DNA from: Planctomycetaceae bacterium
GTDB lineage: Bacteria > Planctomycetota > Planctomycetia > Planctomycetales > Planctomycetaceae
Length of the DNA stretch: 26,472 bases
Assembly (NCBI GenBank): GCA_003503535.1
Contig: DOCI01000190.1
Coordinates: 25,141 to 51,612, forward strand
Direction of reading: 5' to 3'
Shown: positions 1 through 8,625 of the stretch, in pieces
How the letters are laid out: every line of letters starts with the position of its first letter
Position numbering within the stretch: position 1 is the stretch's first letter
The notes under the pieces: generated by a model
The model's input: the letters and a program-made list of their open reading frames with translations, nothing else
What the model was told of the DNA's origin: nothing
Databases searched by the model: none
Program-made: the position numbers and the translations under genes

Positions 1-2058
1 AGGAAAAGTCCATGGAAAAATTTGATGCTTTATCAGGCCTGGAAATCAGCCGCCTCGATTGATCGGAATATTGAGGTACTAGGGCTTACTGGATTTCGAA
101 AATTCGTTTCTCATCTCCCTGAAGTTCCAGAGGCGGCAATTCTCGAATTGCTAAAACGAATGAATGTCCCTCAGAAGATGTGGGAACCCGTTCTGCTGTG
201 CTATGCAAACAGCATTCCCGGCTGGAGCTCATGGACTCGATTCCAGGTCGACTCCGGCCAGCGGTCAGGAATTGAAAATTCTGATCTGAATGGCTTGCTG
301 GCCATTCGAATGGCGTATGATGTTGCCTTGTCGGATCTCTTCGCATTCGAGATCAATTGGACATCCTGGATTCCAAAACATTTGAATTTGAACTCCAATT
401 CCATTGAACCAGCTGCTCTTGAAGTCAACAATGAGGTGAAACTTCGTTACACACTTCTTCGAGCAGCAGAATTGGGGTATCAACGTGAACTCCTCGGGCG
501 ACTTTCTCCTCAGGCGGAGAGTTCTGAAAGCAGCGATCAACAGAAGACGGGAGCAGCGGGACGGAAACTGGCACAATTTGTGTTTTGTATTGATGTTCGA
601 TCAGAGCGAATCCGACGACATCTTGAGTCTCTTTCTCCAGAGATTGGAACAGGCGGATTCGCTGGATTCTTTGGAATTCCGCTGGAGTTTGTACCTTTGG
701 GGGAAGCTTCGGGAATCAGTCAGGTGCCCGTACTTCTGCAACCTTCGTTTCAGGTCAGGGAAAGTTTGGCTACGCATTCTGATTGTCATTCCTGCGAATC
801 CGCAGAGCCGGAAGCGGTTGAACGTAAGCAGTTGATTCGAAGTTTGCGAGCCGCAATTAAAACTCTCCAGAGTTCAGCGATTTCCTGTTTTTCGTTTGTC
901 GAGACTTCAGGACTCTACTATGTCCAGTATCTCATCGGACGAACATTCGGATGGAAATCAGCTCACGGTAATGCTCGGTATGATGGTGTTTCTTCAGCAC
1001 AGAGAAAGCAACTGGCCCCTGGTTTTGATGGACTGGAGTGTCAGGGAATCGGTCTGACTGAGCAAGCACAAATGGCCAGTAAAATCTTACACGGAATGGG
1101 ACTGACTGAGTCATTTCCCAGATTCGTTGTGTTGTGTGGTCACGGTAGTCAAACAGAGAATAATCCACTCAAGGCAGGACTGGATTGTGGAGCCTGCGGG
1201 GGGCACTCTGGAGAACCGAACGCGCGGTTTGCCGCCAGACTTTTAAATTCCGAACCAATTCGGTGCGAACTGAAAAAACTCGGAATTGAAATTCCCGTTG
1301 AGACCCAATTTCTGGCGGGACTGCACAATACGACAACCGATACCATTACATTCATGGACTTGGACGAGCTTCCCGAGTCCCATCAAGCCGAATACGAATC
1401 CATCGTGGAGGTTTGTGCTCAGGCGAGCGAGTTAACTCGCAGGGAACGATTAAAAGATCTCTCTTGCACAAATGTATCGGAACTTCTCAGGAAAAGTAAT
1501 GACTGGTCGGAAGTCCGCCCTGAGTGGGGTTTGGCTGATAATGCCTCTATCGTAATTGCACCGCGAAACCTGACGAGAACGATTGATCTTGAGGGACGAG
1601 CATTCCTGCATGAATACGACTTCAATCACGATGCCAGTGGCGAAATTCTTGAGTCAATCATGACTGCTCCCATGATCGTCGCCCATTGGATTAATATGCA
1701 GTATTACGCTTCAACTGTCGATCCGAAACGTTATGGAAGTGGGAACAAAACGATTCATAATGTCGTAGGGCGGTTTGGACTTCTTTCCGGGAATGGTGGA
1801 GACCTGATGACAGGCTTGCCCTGGCAGTCTCTGCATGATGGTCATGACTACAGGCATCATCCGCAGCGTTTACTCTCAGTGATTGCTGCCCCAAAAATGA
1901 TGATCGATAAGGTCATCCAGAAGCATGAAAATATTTCCAATCTTTTAGTCAATGGATGGCTCAATCTGGTTGCGATTGAGGACGGTGAATATTTTCAATA
2001 TTCGCAGGATCACACTTGGTCAGAAATACCTCAGTCCTATAAATCTGTTGGAGAATAA
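1..2058 (+). CDS. dabA: DabA-type inorganic carbon uptake protein (DUF2309), 5' end outside window
   Basis: This is the carbonic-anhydrase-like subunit of the DAB inorganic-carbon accumulation complex. The family is related to beta-carbonic anhydrases and works at the cytoplasmic membrane with the NuoL-like subunit DabB, trapping CO2 as bicarbonate. Counting from the TTG at 22, the zinc-site residues are visible: C189 and D191 in FCIDVRSE, H374 in LCGHGSQ and C389 in DCGACGG. The 15-residue spacing from His to Cys equals that of Halothiobacillus DabA (H524/C539). The C-terminal segment GLPWQSLHDG is also typical. The frame is open to base 1 without a stop, and about 680 residues is short for a family of roughly 800-1000, so the N-terminus lies outside the window; the TTG at 22 is not a credible start. 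DabB is not downstream, so it is expected upstream. Family confidence is high; the metabolic role (anaplerotic CO2 supply) is inferred. Confidence 0.93.
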   Translation, partial: RKSPWKNLMLYQAWKSAASIDRNIEVLGLTGFRKFVSHLPEVPEAAILELLKRMNVPQKMWEPVLLCYANSIPGWSSWTRFQVDSGQRSGIENSDLNGLLAIRMAYDVALSDLFAFEINWTSWIPKHLNLNSNSIEPAALEVNNEVKLRYTLLRAAELGYQRELLGRLSPQAESSESSDQQKTGAAGRKLAQFVFCIDVRSERIRRHLESLSPEIGTGGFAGFFGIPLEFVPLGEASGISQVPVLLQPSFQVRESLATHSDCHSCESAEPEAVERKQLIRSLRAAIKTLQSSAISCFSFVETSGLYYVQYLIGRTFGWKSAHGNARYDGVSSAQRKQLAPGFDGLECQGIGLTEQAQMASKILHGMGLTESFPRFVVLCGHGSQTENNPLKAGLDCGACGGHSGEPNARFAARLLNSEPIRCELKKLGIEIPVETQFLAGLHNTTTDTITFMDLDELPESHQAEYESIVEVCAQASELTRRERLKDLSCTNVSELLRKSNDWSEVRPEWGLADNASIVIAPRNLTRTIDLEGRAFLHEYDFNHDASGEILESIMTAPMIVAHWINMQYYASTVDPKRYGSGNKTIHNVVGRFGLLSGNGGDLMTGLPWQSLHDGHDYRHHPQRLLSVIAAPKMMIDKVIQKHENISNLLVNGWLNLVAIEDGEYFQYSQDHTWSEIPQSYKSVGE

Positions 2059-2362
2059 CAACTGGAAACAGTCCGGCTGAGCAGATCTGAACGGAATTGA
2101 TGTTATGAAAATTTCTGATCAATACCGGGATTTCACAGGCAGACTACGGATTTAAGTCTTATCTTTGAGGTGTCAGGCAGAGGAATAACGGAATTTGTGT
2201 CTCTTCGGTTGAATATATCGTAAATTCCTATGGAAAGATGCTAATTTAACGATTATTCAATCATCAGGACGTTACGTACTATTCGATAGAAATAGTCCTG
2301 TTGTGAGTTCAGGTCATTTTCGAGAGTATGCGTTTTTTTATAAGTTAATGGAGTGAAAGAGC
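2059..2362. other. Intergenic region between dabA and the export cluster
   Basis: About 300 bases without a credible gene. A tiny hairpin (ACTG-GAAA-CAGT) follows the dabA stop, but it has no T-run and is too weak to call a terminator. The segment is AT-rich. I could not find a -35/-10 pair with good spacing. The only clear signal is the GGAG at about 2350, which serves as ribosome binding site for the TTG start at 2363. Confidence 0.5.
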
Positions 2363-4495
2363 TTGAGTCAAATAGACCGAGAAGAGATCTGCTGGCATAT
2401 TGAACAGCTCATGATTCACTCCGGATTGATGGTGGATCGTCCGAAGATCAATCATATCGTGGATGATGCGCTCGCTCAGTATGCCAATTCAGAGATGGAC
2501 TCCTGGTGGAGACTGATTCTCGAGGTCAGCCGCAGCCTGTCGTTGAATTGCCGTGTGGTCGATTGTTCAGCAAAGCAACTCCGGGAATTAGTCACCAACG
2601 ATTCAAATATTATTCTTTGTGATCCGTCTTCAAATCGTCTGATTTCTGTTTTGAATATGGTGAATGGCAAGTATGAAATTCGAGAGAATTCAGCGAAACC
2701 CATACGGCGTAATGTTCGGCCTGGAGAACTCATAAAGAGATTGGGAAGTGAAAATGTAACGAGTCCGATCCGCTGTGTGTTGTACGGTTCTCAATTAGCT
2801 GCAAGTACGATGGGAGTTTCCAACACTCGTTCCTCGAAACCTCTGGATAGACTCATTGGGTTGTTAAAACCGGAGTTGAGTGACGTTGGAATCATTGTCG
2901 TTTTCGCCATGATTACGGGCTTGCTCGCACTGGCAACTCCGCTGGCAGTGGAAACGCTTGTTAGTACGGTCGCTTTTGGCAGGTTTCTTCAGCCAGTTGT
3001 TATTCTGGCACTGATTCTCTTTGCCTTCCTGTCTTTTTCAGCTGCTTTGAGGGCGTTACAAACTTATGTGGTTGAAATTATTCAGCGACGATTGTTCGCG
3101 CGCATTGCAGCGGATCTTGCCTTTCGATTCCCCCGAGTTGAAATTTCATCGCTGGATGGGAAGTATGGCCGGGAAATGGCCAATCGTTTCTTTGAAATTG
3201 TGACAGTACAAAAGGTGACTGCACAACTTCTTCTGGATGGAATCTCACTGATTCTGGGCACATTGATCGGTATGGCGGTGCTCGCCTTTTATCATCCCTG
3301 GCTTTTGGGGTTTGACTTGATTCTGCTCGCTTCAATTGCTCTGATTATTTTCGTATTGGGGCGAAAAGCGGTAGAAAGTAGTATTAAGGAATCGAAAACC
3401 AAGTATCGGATGGCGGCCTGGTTGCAGTCTTTGTTGTCAGCAGAAACAACATTTCGGCACTCCAATGCCGCAGAATTCGCGTTGGCTAAAGCCGACCAGA
3501 TGTCCTATGACTATCTTAAGGCACGCAAAGCTCACTTTCGAATTTTGATGCGGCAAATCCTATTCGCACTGGGATTACAAGCTATTGCCAGCACCGTGTT
3601 GCTTGGATTAGGAGGATGGCTCGTAATCACCGGGCAGTTGACATTGGGACAACTCGTGGCCTCAGAATTGATTGTCACTGTTATCGTCGGCTCATTTGCG
3701 AAACTCGGTAAGCACATGGAAAGCTATTATGATTTGCTGGCTTCTGTAGACAAACTGGGAGCCCTGTTCGACCTGAAAGTAGAACGGCAGGATGGTTTAA
3801 TCCACTATTCCAGTTCTGGCTCTGTGGAAGTTAAAGCTGTTAATGTCAGTTCCAAACTGGCTGACAATCATTTCAGTCTCAATAAATTTTCTTTTCATCT
3901 CAAACCTGGCGATCGTCTCGTGCTTCGCGCGGATGAGTTGAATGGAACCGGCTTGTTGCTCGACCTGTTGTTTGGCATGAGGGAGCCGACAGAGGGGCAT
4001 GTTACGATCGATGGAATTGATCCGCGTGATTTTCGTCCGGATGTCCTGCGAAAACATGTCCAGCTCGTTCGAGATGTGGAAATGTTTCTGGGAACGGTTG
4101 CCGAGAATCTCCATCTTGGTCGTCCTGAAGTCTCTCAACATTCAATGCGAGAGGTCCTGAAAAATATCGGTCTGCTGGATGATATTCTCAGATTACCAGA
4201 CGGATTGGAAACAACTCTTGTTGAAAATGGATATCCTTTGAGCCAGGACCAGATCACCAAACTTATCTTGGCCCGTGCTCTGTTGGGCTCGCCGAGTTTA
4301 TTGCTGATTGACCGAACTCTTGACACATTTTCTGATCAGGACGCTGTAAATATTGCCAAGGAAATTATGGATAAACGTCACCCCTGGACTGTCGTCCTGG
4401 TAACGAATCGCAACAGTCTGATGAACTTGGGGAATCAGTTCCTGCCAAACTTCGATTCTCCTGCAGACTCTGACCAGGAGCTGATTCATGTCTGA
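2363..4495 (+). CDS. ABC exporter with degenerate (probably inactive) ATPase domain
   Basis: A 710-residue protein with the plan of a type I secretion/bacteriocin ABC exporter. Residues 1-150 resemble a C39-peptidase-like domain without an evident catalytic Cys/His pair. Hydrophobic segments lie near 173-200, 210-232, 288-333 and 396-455. The nucleotide-binding fold spans about 490-700. The fold is recognisable (PTEGHVTIDG, LILARALLGSPSLLLID), yet each catalytic motif is altered: the Walker A Lys is T529 (LNGTGLLLDLL), the Q-loop Gln is R570, LSGGQ is LSQDQ (626-630), the Walker B Glu is R651 after D650, and the H-loop His is N682. The reading frame is intact, so this is a diverged rather than a broken gene. 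The start is TTG at 2363 with GGAG about 9 bases upstream. The last 8 bases overlap the adaptor gene, so the two are translationally coupled. It probably shapes a channel or pairs with an active ABC half elsewhere; the substrate is unknown. Confidence 0.88.
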   Translation: MSQIDREEICWHIEQLMIHSGLMVDRPKINHIVDDALAQYANSEMDSWWRLILEVSRSLSLNCRVVDCSAKQLRELVTNDSNIILCDPSSNRLISVLNMVNGKYEIRENSAKPIRRNVRPGELIKRLGSENVTSPIRCVLYGSQLAASTMGVSNTRSSKPLDRLIGLLKPELSDVGIIVVFAMITGLLALATPLAVETLVSTVAFGRFLQPVVILALILFAFLSFSAALRALQTYVVEIIQRRLFARIAADLAFRFPRVEISSLDGKYGREMANRFFEIVTVQKVTAQLLLDGISLILGTLIGMAVLAFYHPWLLGFDLILLASIALIIFVLGRKAVESSIKESKTKYRMAAWLQSLLSAETTFRHSNAAEFALAKADQMSYDYLKARKAHFRILMRQILFALGLQAIASTVLLGLGGWLVITGQLTLGQLVASELIVTVIVGSFAKLGKHMESYYDLLASVDKLGALFDLKVERQDGLIHYSSSGSVEVKAVNVSSKLADNHFSLNKFSFHLKPGDRLVLRADELNGTGLLLDLLFGMREPTEGHVTIDGIDPRDFRPDVLRKHVQLVRDVEMFLGTVAENLHLGRPEVSQHSMREVLKNIGLLDDILRLPDGLETTLVENGYPLSQDQITKLILARALLGSPSLLLIDRTLDTFSDQDAVNIAKEIMDKRHPWTVVLVTNRNSLMNLGNQFLPNFDSPADSDQELIHV

Positions 4496-5972
4496 TTTGA
4501 GCCTTAAGAAAACTGAAACTCCTACGACCTTGACGAGAAGTAGCACGTTACTGCTTCCTGTCGCTTACGATGACTCGGTCATGCCTTCTCTACAGTTGGC
4601 TAAATCATCCCGTTCTATCCGGCGTATCGCAAAGCTACTGTTCCTGGCTTTGCTGTTGACAATTGTAGTGGTCGCAATTGCTCCCTGGCAGCAATCGATT
4701 TATGGATCTGGCAATGTGATTGCATTTTCACCGGACGAGCGACCACAGGTCATCGAATCTCCAATTAAAGGACGAATTGTTTCCTGGGGAGAGGGGATTT
4801 ATGAAAATGCGGAAGTTAAAAAGGGGGATTTGATTGCAGAAATTCAGGATTTGGACGAATCCTATCAGATGCGTCTTGAGCAAAAACTGAACAATAGCGA
4901 ACGAACTGTTGTCGCAGTGGAACAACAACTTGCTGCCAATAAGCGAGCCCTGGAAGCGGCACTGACTTTAGTCGATTCGTTCTCCTCGCAGGTGGTCGCT
5001 TACAAGAAAGTAAAGCAGGAAACCATCGCTGCGCAAGATGCTTACATAGAAATGGCCAAGAAAAAAGTCGAAGCCGAAACACAACAACTTCTGGAATATG
5101 AAGCGGCGATTCCCCAGTTGAAAGCAGAAGCACAACGTATGGAAATGCTGTACGAGGAAAATAATATTTCCTTGCAAAAAGTTCAGGAAGTGAAAAGAAA
5201 GCTTTCTGAAGCCGAGGCAAAAGTCGCCAGGGCAGGGGCATACGTTTCTTCTGCTGAGTCAGAACTGGAAGGCAAAATTCGGGAACGAATTTCAAAAATC
5301 GAGAAGGCTCAAATCGATATTGATTATGCCGAGGCGACTTTACGAAAAGTTCGAGGAGATATTTCCAAAGCAGAAAGTGATGTCGCAAAAACAGAGCAGG
5401 AGTTGAATAAATCGCAAAAAATACTGATTGAATCTCAAACCGATCTTTCTCGCCAGGAAAGACAAACCTTAATTTCTCCATGTGATGGATACGTCGTTCA
5501 AATCAACCCTAATATGGGGACCGCTGTGCTCAAGGAAGGGGATCCTATCTGTACGATCGTACCGGTAACTTCAGATAGAGCCGTGCAAATCTGGCTGCAA
5601 GGAAATGACGCTCCACTGATTCAGAAGGGACGTCATGTACGTCTGCAATTCGAAGGTTGGCCGGCTCTCCAATTTGCGGGATGGCCTTCAGTGGCTGTCG
5701 GGACATTTGGTGGCGAAGTGGTTTCGATTGATGCCACGGATAATAGCAAAGGTCAATTTCGAATCCTTGTCAAACCTGTCGAAAGTGGTCAAGACTGGCC
5801 TGGTGATCGCTATTTGAGACAAGGAGTTCGTGCCAACGGATGGGTCATTCTTGACAGGGTTCCGCTGTGGTATGAAATTTGGCGACGGCTCAACGGGTTT
5901 CCTGTCCTCCCACCGGAAGATGGGAAAAGCTCGGATAAAAATAAACCCAAACCTCCCAAGATTCCTAAATAG
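4488..5972 (+). CDS. HlyD-family membrane fusion (periplasmic adaptor) protein
   Basis: A 494-residue adaptor linking an inner-membrane transporter to a TolC-type outer-membrane channel. A cytoplasmic tail of about 47 residues is followed by one membrane helix (about 48-66). Next come the first half of a biotinyl-lipoyl-like domain (about 86-122, SPIKGRIVSWGEG), a long Ala/Glu/Lys-rich coiled coil (about 123-327), the second lipoyl half (LISPCDGYVVQINP) and a beta-barrel region. The C-terminal tail is rich in Lys and Pro. The long hairpin is like that of HlyD/LapC-type type I secretion adaptors rather than RND adaptors. The ATG at 4488 lies inside the 3' end of the ABC gene and has AGGAG 7 bases upstream, so the two are made together. 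The substrate is unknown. Confidence 0.9.
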   Translation: MSDLSLKKTETPTTLTRSSTLLLPVAYDDSVMPSLQLAKSSRSIRRIAKLLFLALLLTIVVVAIAPWQQSIYGSGNVIAFSPDERPQVIESPIKGRIVSWGEGIYENAEVKKGDLIAEIQDLDESYQMRLEQKLNNSERTVVAVEQQLAANKRALEAALTLVDSFSSQVVAYKKVKQETIAAQDAYIEMAKKKVEAETQQLLEYEAAIPQLKAEAQRMEMLYEENNISLQKVQEVKRKLSEAEAKVARAGAYVSSAESELEGKIRERISKIEKAQIDIDYAEATLRKVRGDISKAESDVAKTEQELNKSQKILIESQTDLSRQERQTLISPCDGYVVQINPNMGTAVLKEGDPICTIVPVTSDRAVQIWLQGNDAPLIQKGRHVRLQFEGWPALQFAGWPSVAVGTFGGEVVSIDATDNSKGQFRILVKPVESGQDWPGDRYLRQGVRANGWVILDRVPLWYEIWRRLNGFPVLPPEDGKSSDKNKPKPPKIPK

Positions 5973-5995
5973 CTTAGGTTTATTTAAGACTGGGT

Positions 5996-6012
5996 AAGCT
6001 TGTGAGCTTTTT
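5996..6012 (+). terminator. Weak terminator-like hairpin after the adaptor gene
   Basis: AAGCT-TGTG-AGCTT followed by further T residues, 24 bases after the adaptor stop. The stem is only 5 bp, so termination may be partial and the outer-membrane gene at 6227 may still be read through. Confidence 0.3.
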
Positions 6013-6226
6013 ACGGTTGGAGGTCTGACTGGCTTTTTAACGATTGATCCATCGGTTTAATGAGTCATGATGCAGATCATTTCGCTCCGATAATGATGAC
6101 AGCGTTCATAGAATATTAGAAATTCGAATGTGAAATCTCTGAAGTGAAGAAGTCCGGTTTTCTTCCCGATAGATTTGTTCATTTTCGAGCAACTTTCCTG
6201 ATTCTTGCTGTGATTGAGAGTTCTGA

Positions 6227-7930
6227 GTGTGCAGTCGTATCCTGACAATTCTGGCGATGATGCATTTCTTAGGATGCGTTACGGTCAATAAATACGACTC
6301 CCAGTCAACTCACGAGTCTTCGAATACCAATAAACCTCTTAAGGTGGACGAAGAAAGCTCAGTTGCCCAGGTAGAACCGCCCATCGATAAAGCTGATAGG
6401 AAAGTGGCGAAGATCTCCTTAGCCGCGTTTCAGGAACAGATCGACTTGCCCACGGGAACAGACCCTTCAACGGAAATTCAGTCTGAACTTCCTCCGCTGA
6501 ATGAATCAGCAAATGAATCAGCAAATGAACCAGCAAATGAATCTGCAGAGGAGGCGCCTTACCCGACCGAGTTGCAGGAACTTGCGATTGAGGAGAATTC
6601 CGTTTCGCTCGATTCGGTAATTGGGAGTGTTTATCAGAGTTTTCCCTTGCTGGAATCGGCTTATGCGGGGCGGAGAATTGCAGAGGGCGATCAAATGTCC
6701 GCAGCAGGAGCATATGACTTCAAATTCAAGGCGGCCTCAGAAAATAATGCCCTGGGATTTTATCAGAACTACCGACAGAGTTTAGGCTTTGCTCAACCTC
6801 TCTATGGAGGAGGTGAATTCTTCGCAGGTTACAGGGTCGGCAATGGTAGCTTTGAACCCTGGTATCTGGAACGACAAACCAATGAAGGGGGGGAGTTTAA
6901 AACGGGTGTGAATATTCCATTGGCGAAAGATCGAAATATTGATCAACGCCGTGCCGAACTCTGGCGTTCCAATTATTCACGAAAAATGGTGGAACCCGAA
7001 ATTCATGCTTTACTGATCGCATTCATTCAGGAAGGCAGTTATGCCTACTGGGAATGGGTCGCCGCAGGGGAGAAACTCCTGATTGCAGAAAAAGTACTGG
7101 TCCTCGCTCAGGAACGCACCGACCGAATTCGACAGCAGGTGGAGAATGGATTCATCGATCCACCGGAGTTGACTGACAACTTAAGGCTCGTCTCCGAACG
7201 TGAAGCAAAACTTGCAGAGGTATTACAGAAATACCAAAAGGCAGCGATCAAGCTCTCGCTTTATTTGAGAGATTACGAGGGGAGTCCAATTGTTCTTGGT
7301 ATAAAAGATTTGCAGCAATTTCCATCTCCTGAGGAAAGACTCGAGACTTCTGTCGATCTCGACATCCAACTGGCGATCTCGAACCGTCCTGAATTGATTG
7401 TTATGGACTTTTTACGGAAACAACTTCAGCTCGATTTTTCTGCTGCTCAAAACGAAACCCGTCCTACTATTGATACTCAATGGATTGCTTCTCAGGACAT
7501 CGGCCAGCCGACCAGTCCCAAAAATGACAAAGGGGAATTCGTACTGGAAGCTTCTGTGTTCATGGATGTTCCGCTCCAAAGACGCAAAGCCAGAGGGAAG
7601 ATGTTTGCAATCGAAGGGAAAATGACTCAACTGCAGGCGAAAAGAAAAATGACAGAGGATAAAATCGCAGTTGAGGTTCAAACGGTTCACACAGCCATGC
7701 AGGCCGCATTAAAACGGTATGTCTCGACTAAGCAGGCTGTCGAATATGCAGAAGATCTTGCTCAGCGAGAACGTAGGAATTTCGAACTGGGCTCCTCTGA
7801 TCTTCTCAAAGTAACACTCAGAGAGCAATATGCCGTTGAAGCCTCCGAGAAAGTGATCGATGCTCTTCGGGATTTCTATCAGGCAGAAGTTGATTACCGC
7901 GCCACTTTGGCTCAGGATCAATTACCCTGA
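6227..7930 (+). CDS. TolC-family outer-membrane efflux lipoprotein
   Basis: A 567-residue outer-membrane factor that forms the exit duct of a tripartite exporter. The start is GTG at 6227. The N-terminus has a lipoprotein signal ending in FLGC, with C17 as the acylated Cys. A linker of about 120 residues includes a four-fold NESA-type repeat. The outer-membrane efflux domain follows, with the usual alternation of amphipathic helices (for example AEKVLVLAQERTDRIRQQVE and the matching second half near the C-terminus) and strand segments. The gene lies 254 bases after the HlyD gene in the same direction and so most likely serves that adaptor and the degenerate ABC protein. The long acidic linker is unusual for TolC proteins and may span the periplasm or peptidoglycan. 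A second outer-membrane factor at 9855 belongs to the metal efflux cluster. Confidence 0.87.
   Translation: MCSRILTILAMMHFLGCVTVNKYDSQSTHESSNTNKPLKVDEESSVAQVEPPIDKADRKVAKISLAAFQEQIDLPTGTDPSTEIQSELPPLNESANESANEPANESAEEAPYPTELQELAIEENSVSLDSVIGSVYQSFPLLESAYAGRRIAEGDQMSAAGAYDFKFKAASENNALGFYQNYRQSLGFAQPLYGGGEFFAGYRVGNGSFEPWYLERQTNEGGEFKTGVNIPLAKDRNIDQRRAELWRSNYSRKMVEPEIHALLIAFIQEGSYAYWEWVAAGEKLLIAEKVLVLAQERTDRIRQQVENGFIDPPELTDNLRLVSEREAKLAEVLQKYQKAAIKLSLYLRDYEGSPIVLGIKDLQQFPSPEERLETSVDLDIQLAISNRPELIVMDFLRKQLQLDFSAAQNETRPTIDTQWIASQDIGQPTSPKNDKGEFVLEASVFMDVPLQRRKARGKMFAIEGKMTQLQAKRKMTEDKIAVEVQTVHTAMQAALKRYVSTKQAVEYAEDLAQRERRNFELGSSDLLKVTLREQYAVEASEKVIDALRDFYQAEVDYRATLAQDQLP
6500..6547 (+). repeat. 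Four copies of a 12-bp tandem repeat inside the TolC-like gene
   Basis: The unit AATGAATCAGCA occurs twice exactly, then with one change (AATGAACCAGCA), then again with one change (AATGAATCTGCA). It keeps the frame and encodes NESA/NEPA repeats in the N-terminal linker. Its length could vary between strains by slippage without breaking the gene. Confidence 0.9.
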
Positions 7931-7971
7931 GGCACCCACCCTTCAGGACTTCGGAAAAGCCTGGCTCCGAA

Positions 7972-8010
7972 ATAAAGGCTATAAAGGCTATAAAGGCTAT
8001 AAAGGCTATA
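7972..8010. repeat. 9-bp tandem repeat, four copies
   Basis: ATAAAGGCT is repeated four times without mismatch at 7972-8007, followed by a partial ATA. It lies 42 bases after the TolC-like stop codon and ends where the repeat element at 8011 begins. In one frame it reads as GYK repeats, but no start signal supports a gene there. Confidence 0.92.
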
Positions 8011-8237
8011 CCGCGTTCCAAATGAAAACCGGAGACGTTCAACGATTTTAAGAACACTGGTTATCACCAGATGAATACCGGAAAATCATCAAACGCGGGT
8101 GGCGGGGGTGCTCTCGAAGAGAGGCCCCCGAATCGTTGAACTTCCGGGGCTACCGCTGAAGCTGAGCGTCTCCGCCACCCCGAAGGTCCTGTTCAAGATG
8201 TTGCAGGAAATCCGGTTTCCAATTGGAACAGGGTTTT
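8011..8237. mobile_element. MITE-like folded element, copy 1, with inverted ends
   Basis: The left end (8015-8033, GTTCCAAATGAAAACCGGA) is the inverted copy of the right end (8211-8229, TCCGGTTTCCAATTGGAAC), with 17 of 19 positions matching. The right end (8206-8236) is also repeated at 26316-26346 with 30 of 31 bases identical, where it again faces an inverted partner. Inside are a perfect 11-bp inverted pair (8037-8047 with 8131-8141), a hairpin CTGGT/ACCAG (8056-8069), a GC-rich hairpin (8103-8130, CTCTC-GAA-GAGAG closed by CGGGGG/CCCCCG) and a 9-bp outer stem GGGTGGCGG/CCGCCACCC (8097-8105 with 8172-8180). No protein is encoded. It could be a non-autonomous mobile element or a structured repeat RNA; the mobile reading is inferred. 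Confidence 0.55.
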
Positions 8238-8625
8238 ATGGCAGAAAAATAAATTGACAGATATTGTTTATATCTATGGTAATGTGCCTCGGTATGTTAT
8301 TTACGATGTCATTGTTTTTTGCTAATATCTGACAATCAAGTATCTGTTCATTTCGAACCAGTCAAAACGTTATTGCGAACGATCAGAGCATTAAGAAATG
8401 TTTTACTCGAACGTTCCAATAAAGAATTTAGGTGGAACTGGATTAGCCAGTGTATCGTAACTTAAGTATGAGTCTCGAATTACATTGGTGAAGCCAGTGG
8501 CGCACAACTCGAAGCTTGAATGCGAACAACCCCCCACTCGAAATTCTCAAAAAACCGACTTCACACACTGGCCGAAAAATGAATTTGAAAAAATGTCGTA
8601 ATCAAAATGTTATTGAGGCAAGACC
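8238..8625. other. AT-rich region upstream of the NhaR-like gene
   Basis: About 390 bases with no credible gene. It holds TTGACA at 8253-8258 with only weak -10 candidates (TATGGT, 15-base spacing), and a short inverted repeat AGATAT-TGTTT-ATATCT nearby that fits the T-N11-A pattern bound by LysR proteins. GAACGTTC occurs near 8429. These could form the promoter and self-control site of the regulator at 8626, but none is decisive. Confidence 0.3.

Noticed and set aside
22..24. TTG at 22 as start of DabA
   Set aside because: The frame is open to base 1 and the protein would be much shorter than the family, so the gene is simply cut by the window edge.
4816..5481. A 221-codon minus-strand open frame
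   Set aside because: Antisense to the coiled-coil region of the HlyD-type adaptor; the translation (Phe/Leu/Arg-rich) has no domain and no start signal.
7860..8051. A small frame encoding GYK repeats
   Set aside because: It overlaps the end of the TolC-like gene and arises from the 9-bp tandem repeat; no start signal.
8097..8180. CRISPR array or riboswitch as explanation for the nested stems
   Set aside because: There are no regularly spaced direct repeats with spacers, and I recognise no conserved riboswitch core; inverted ends fit a repeat element better.
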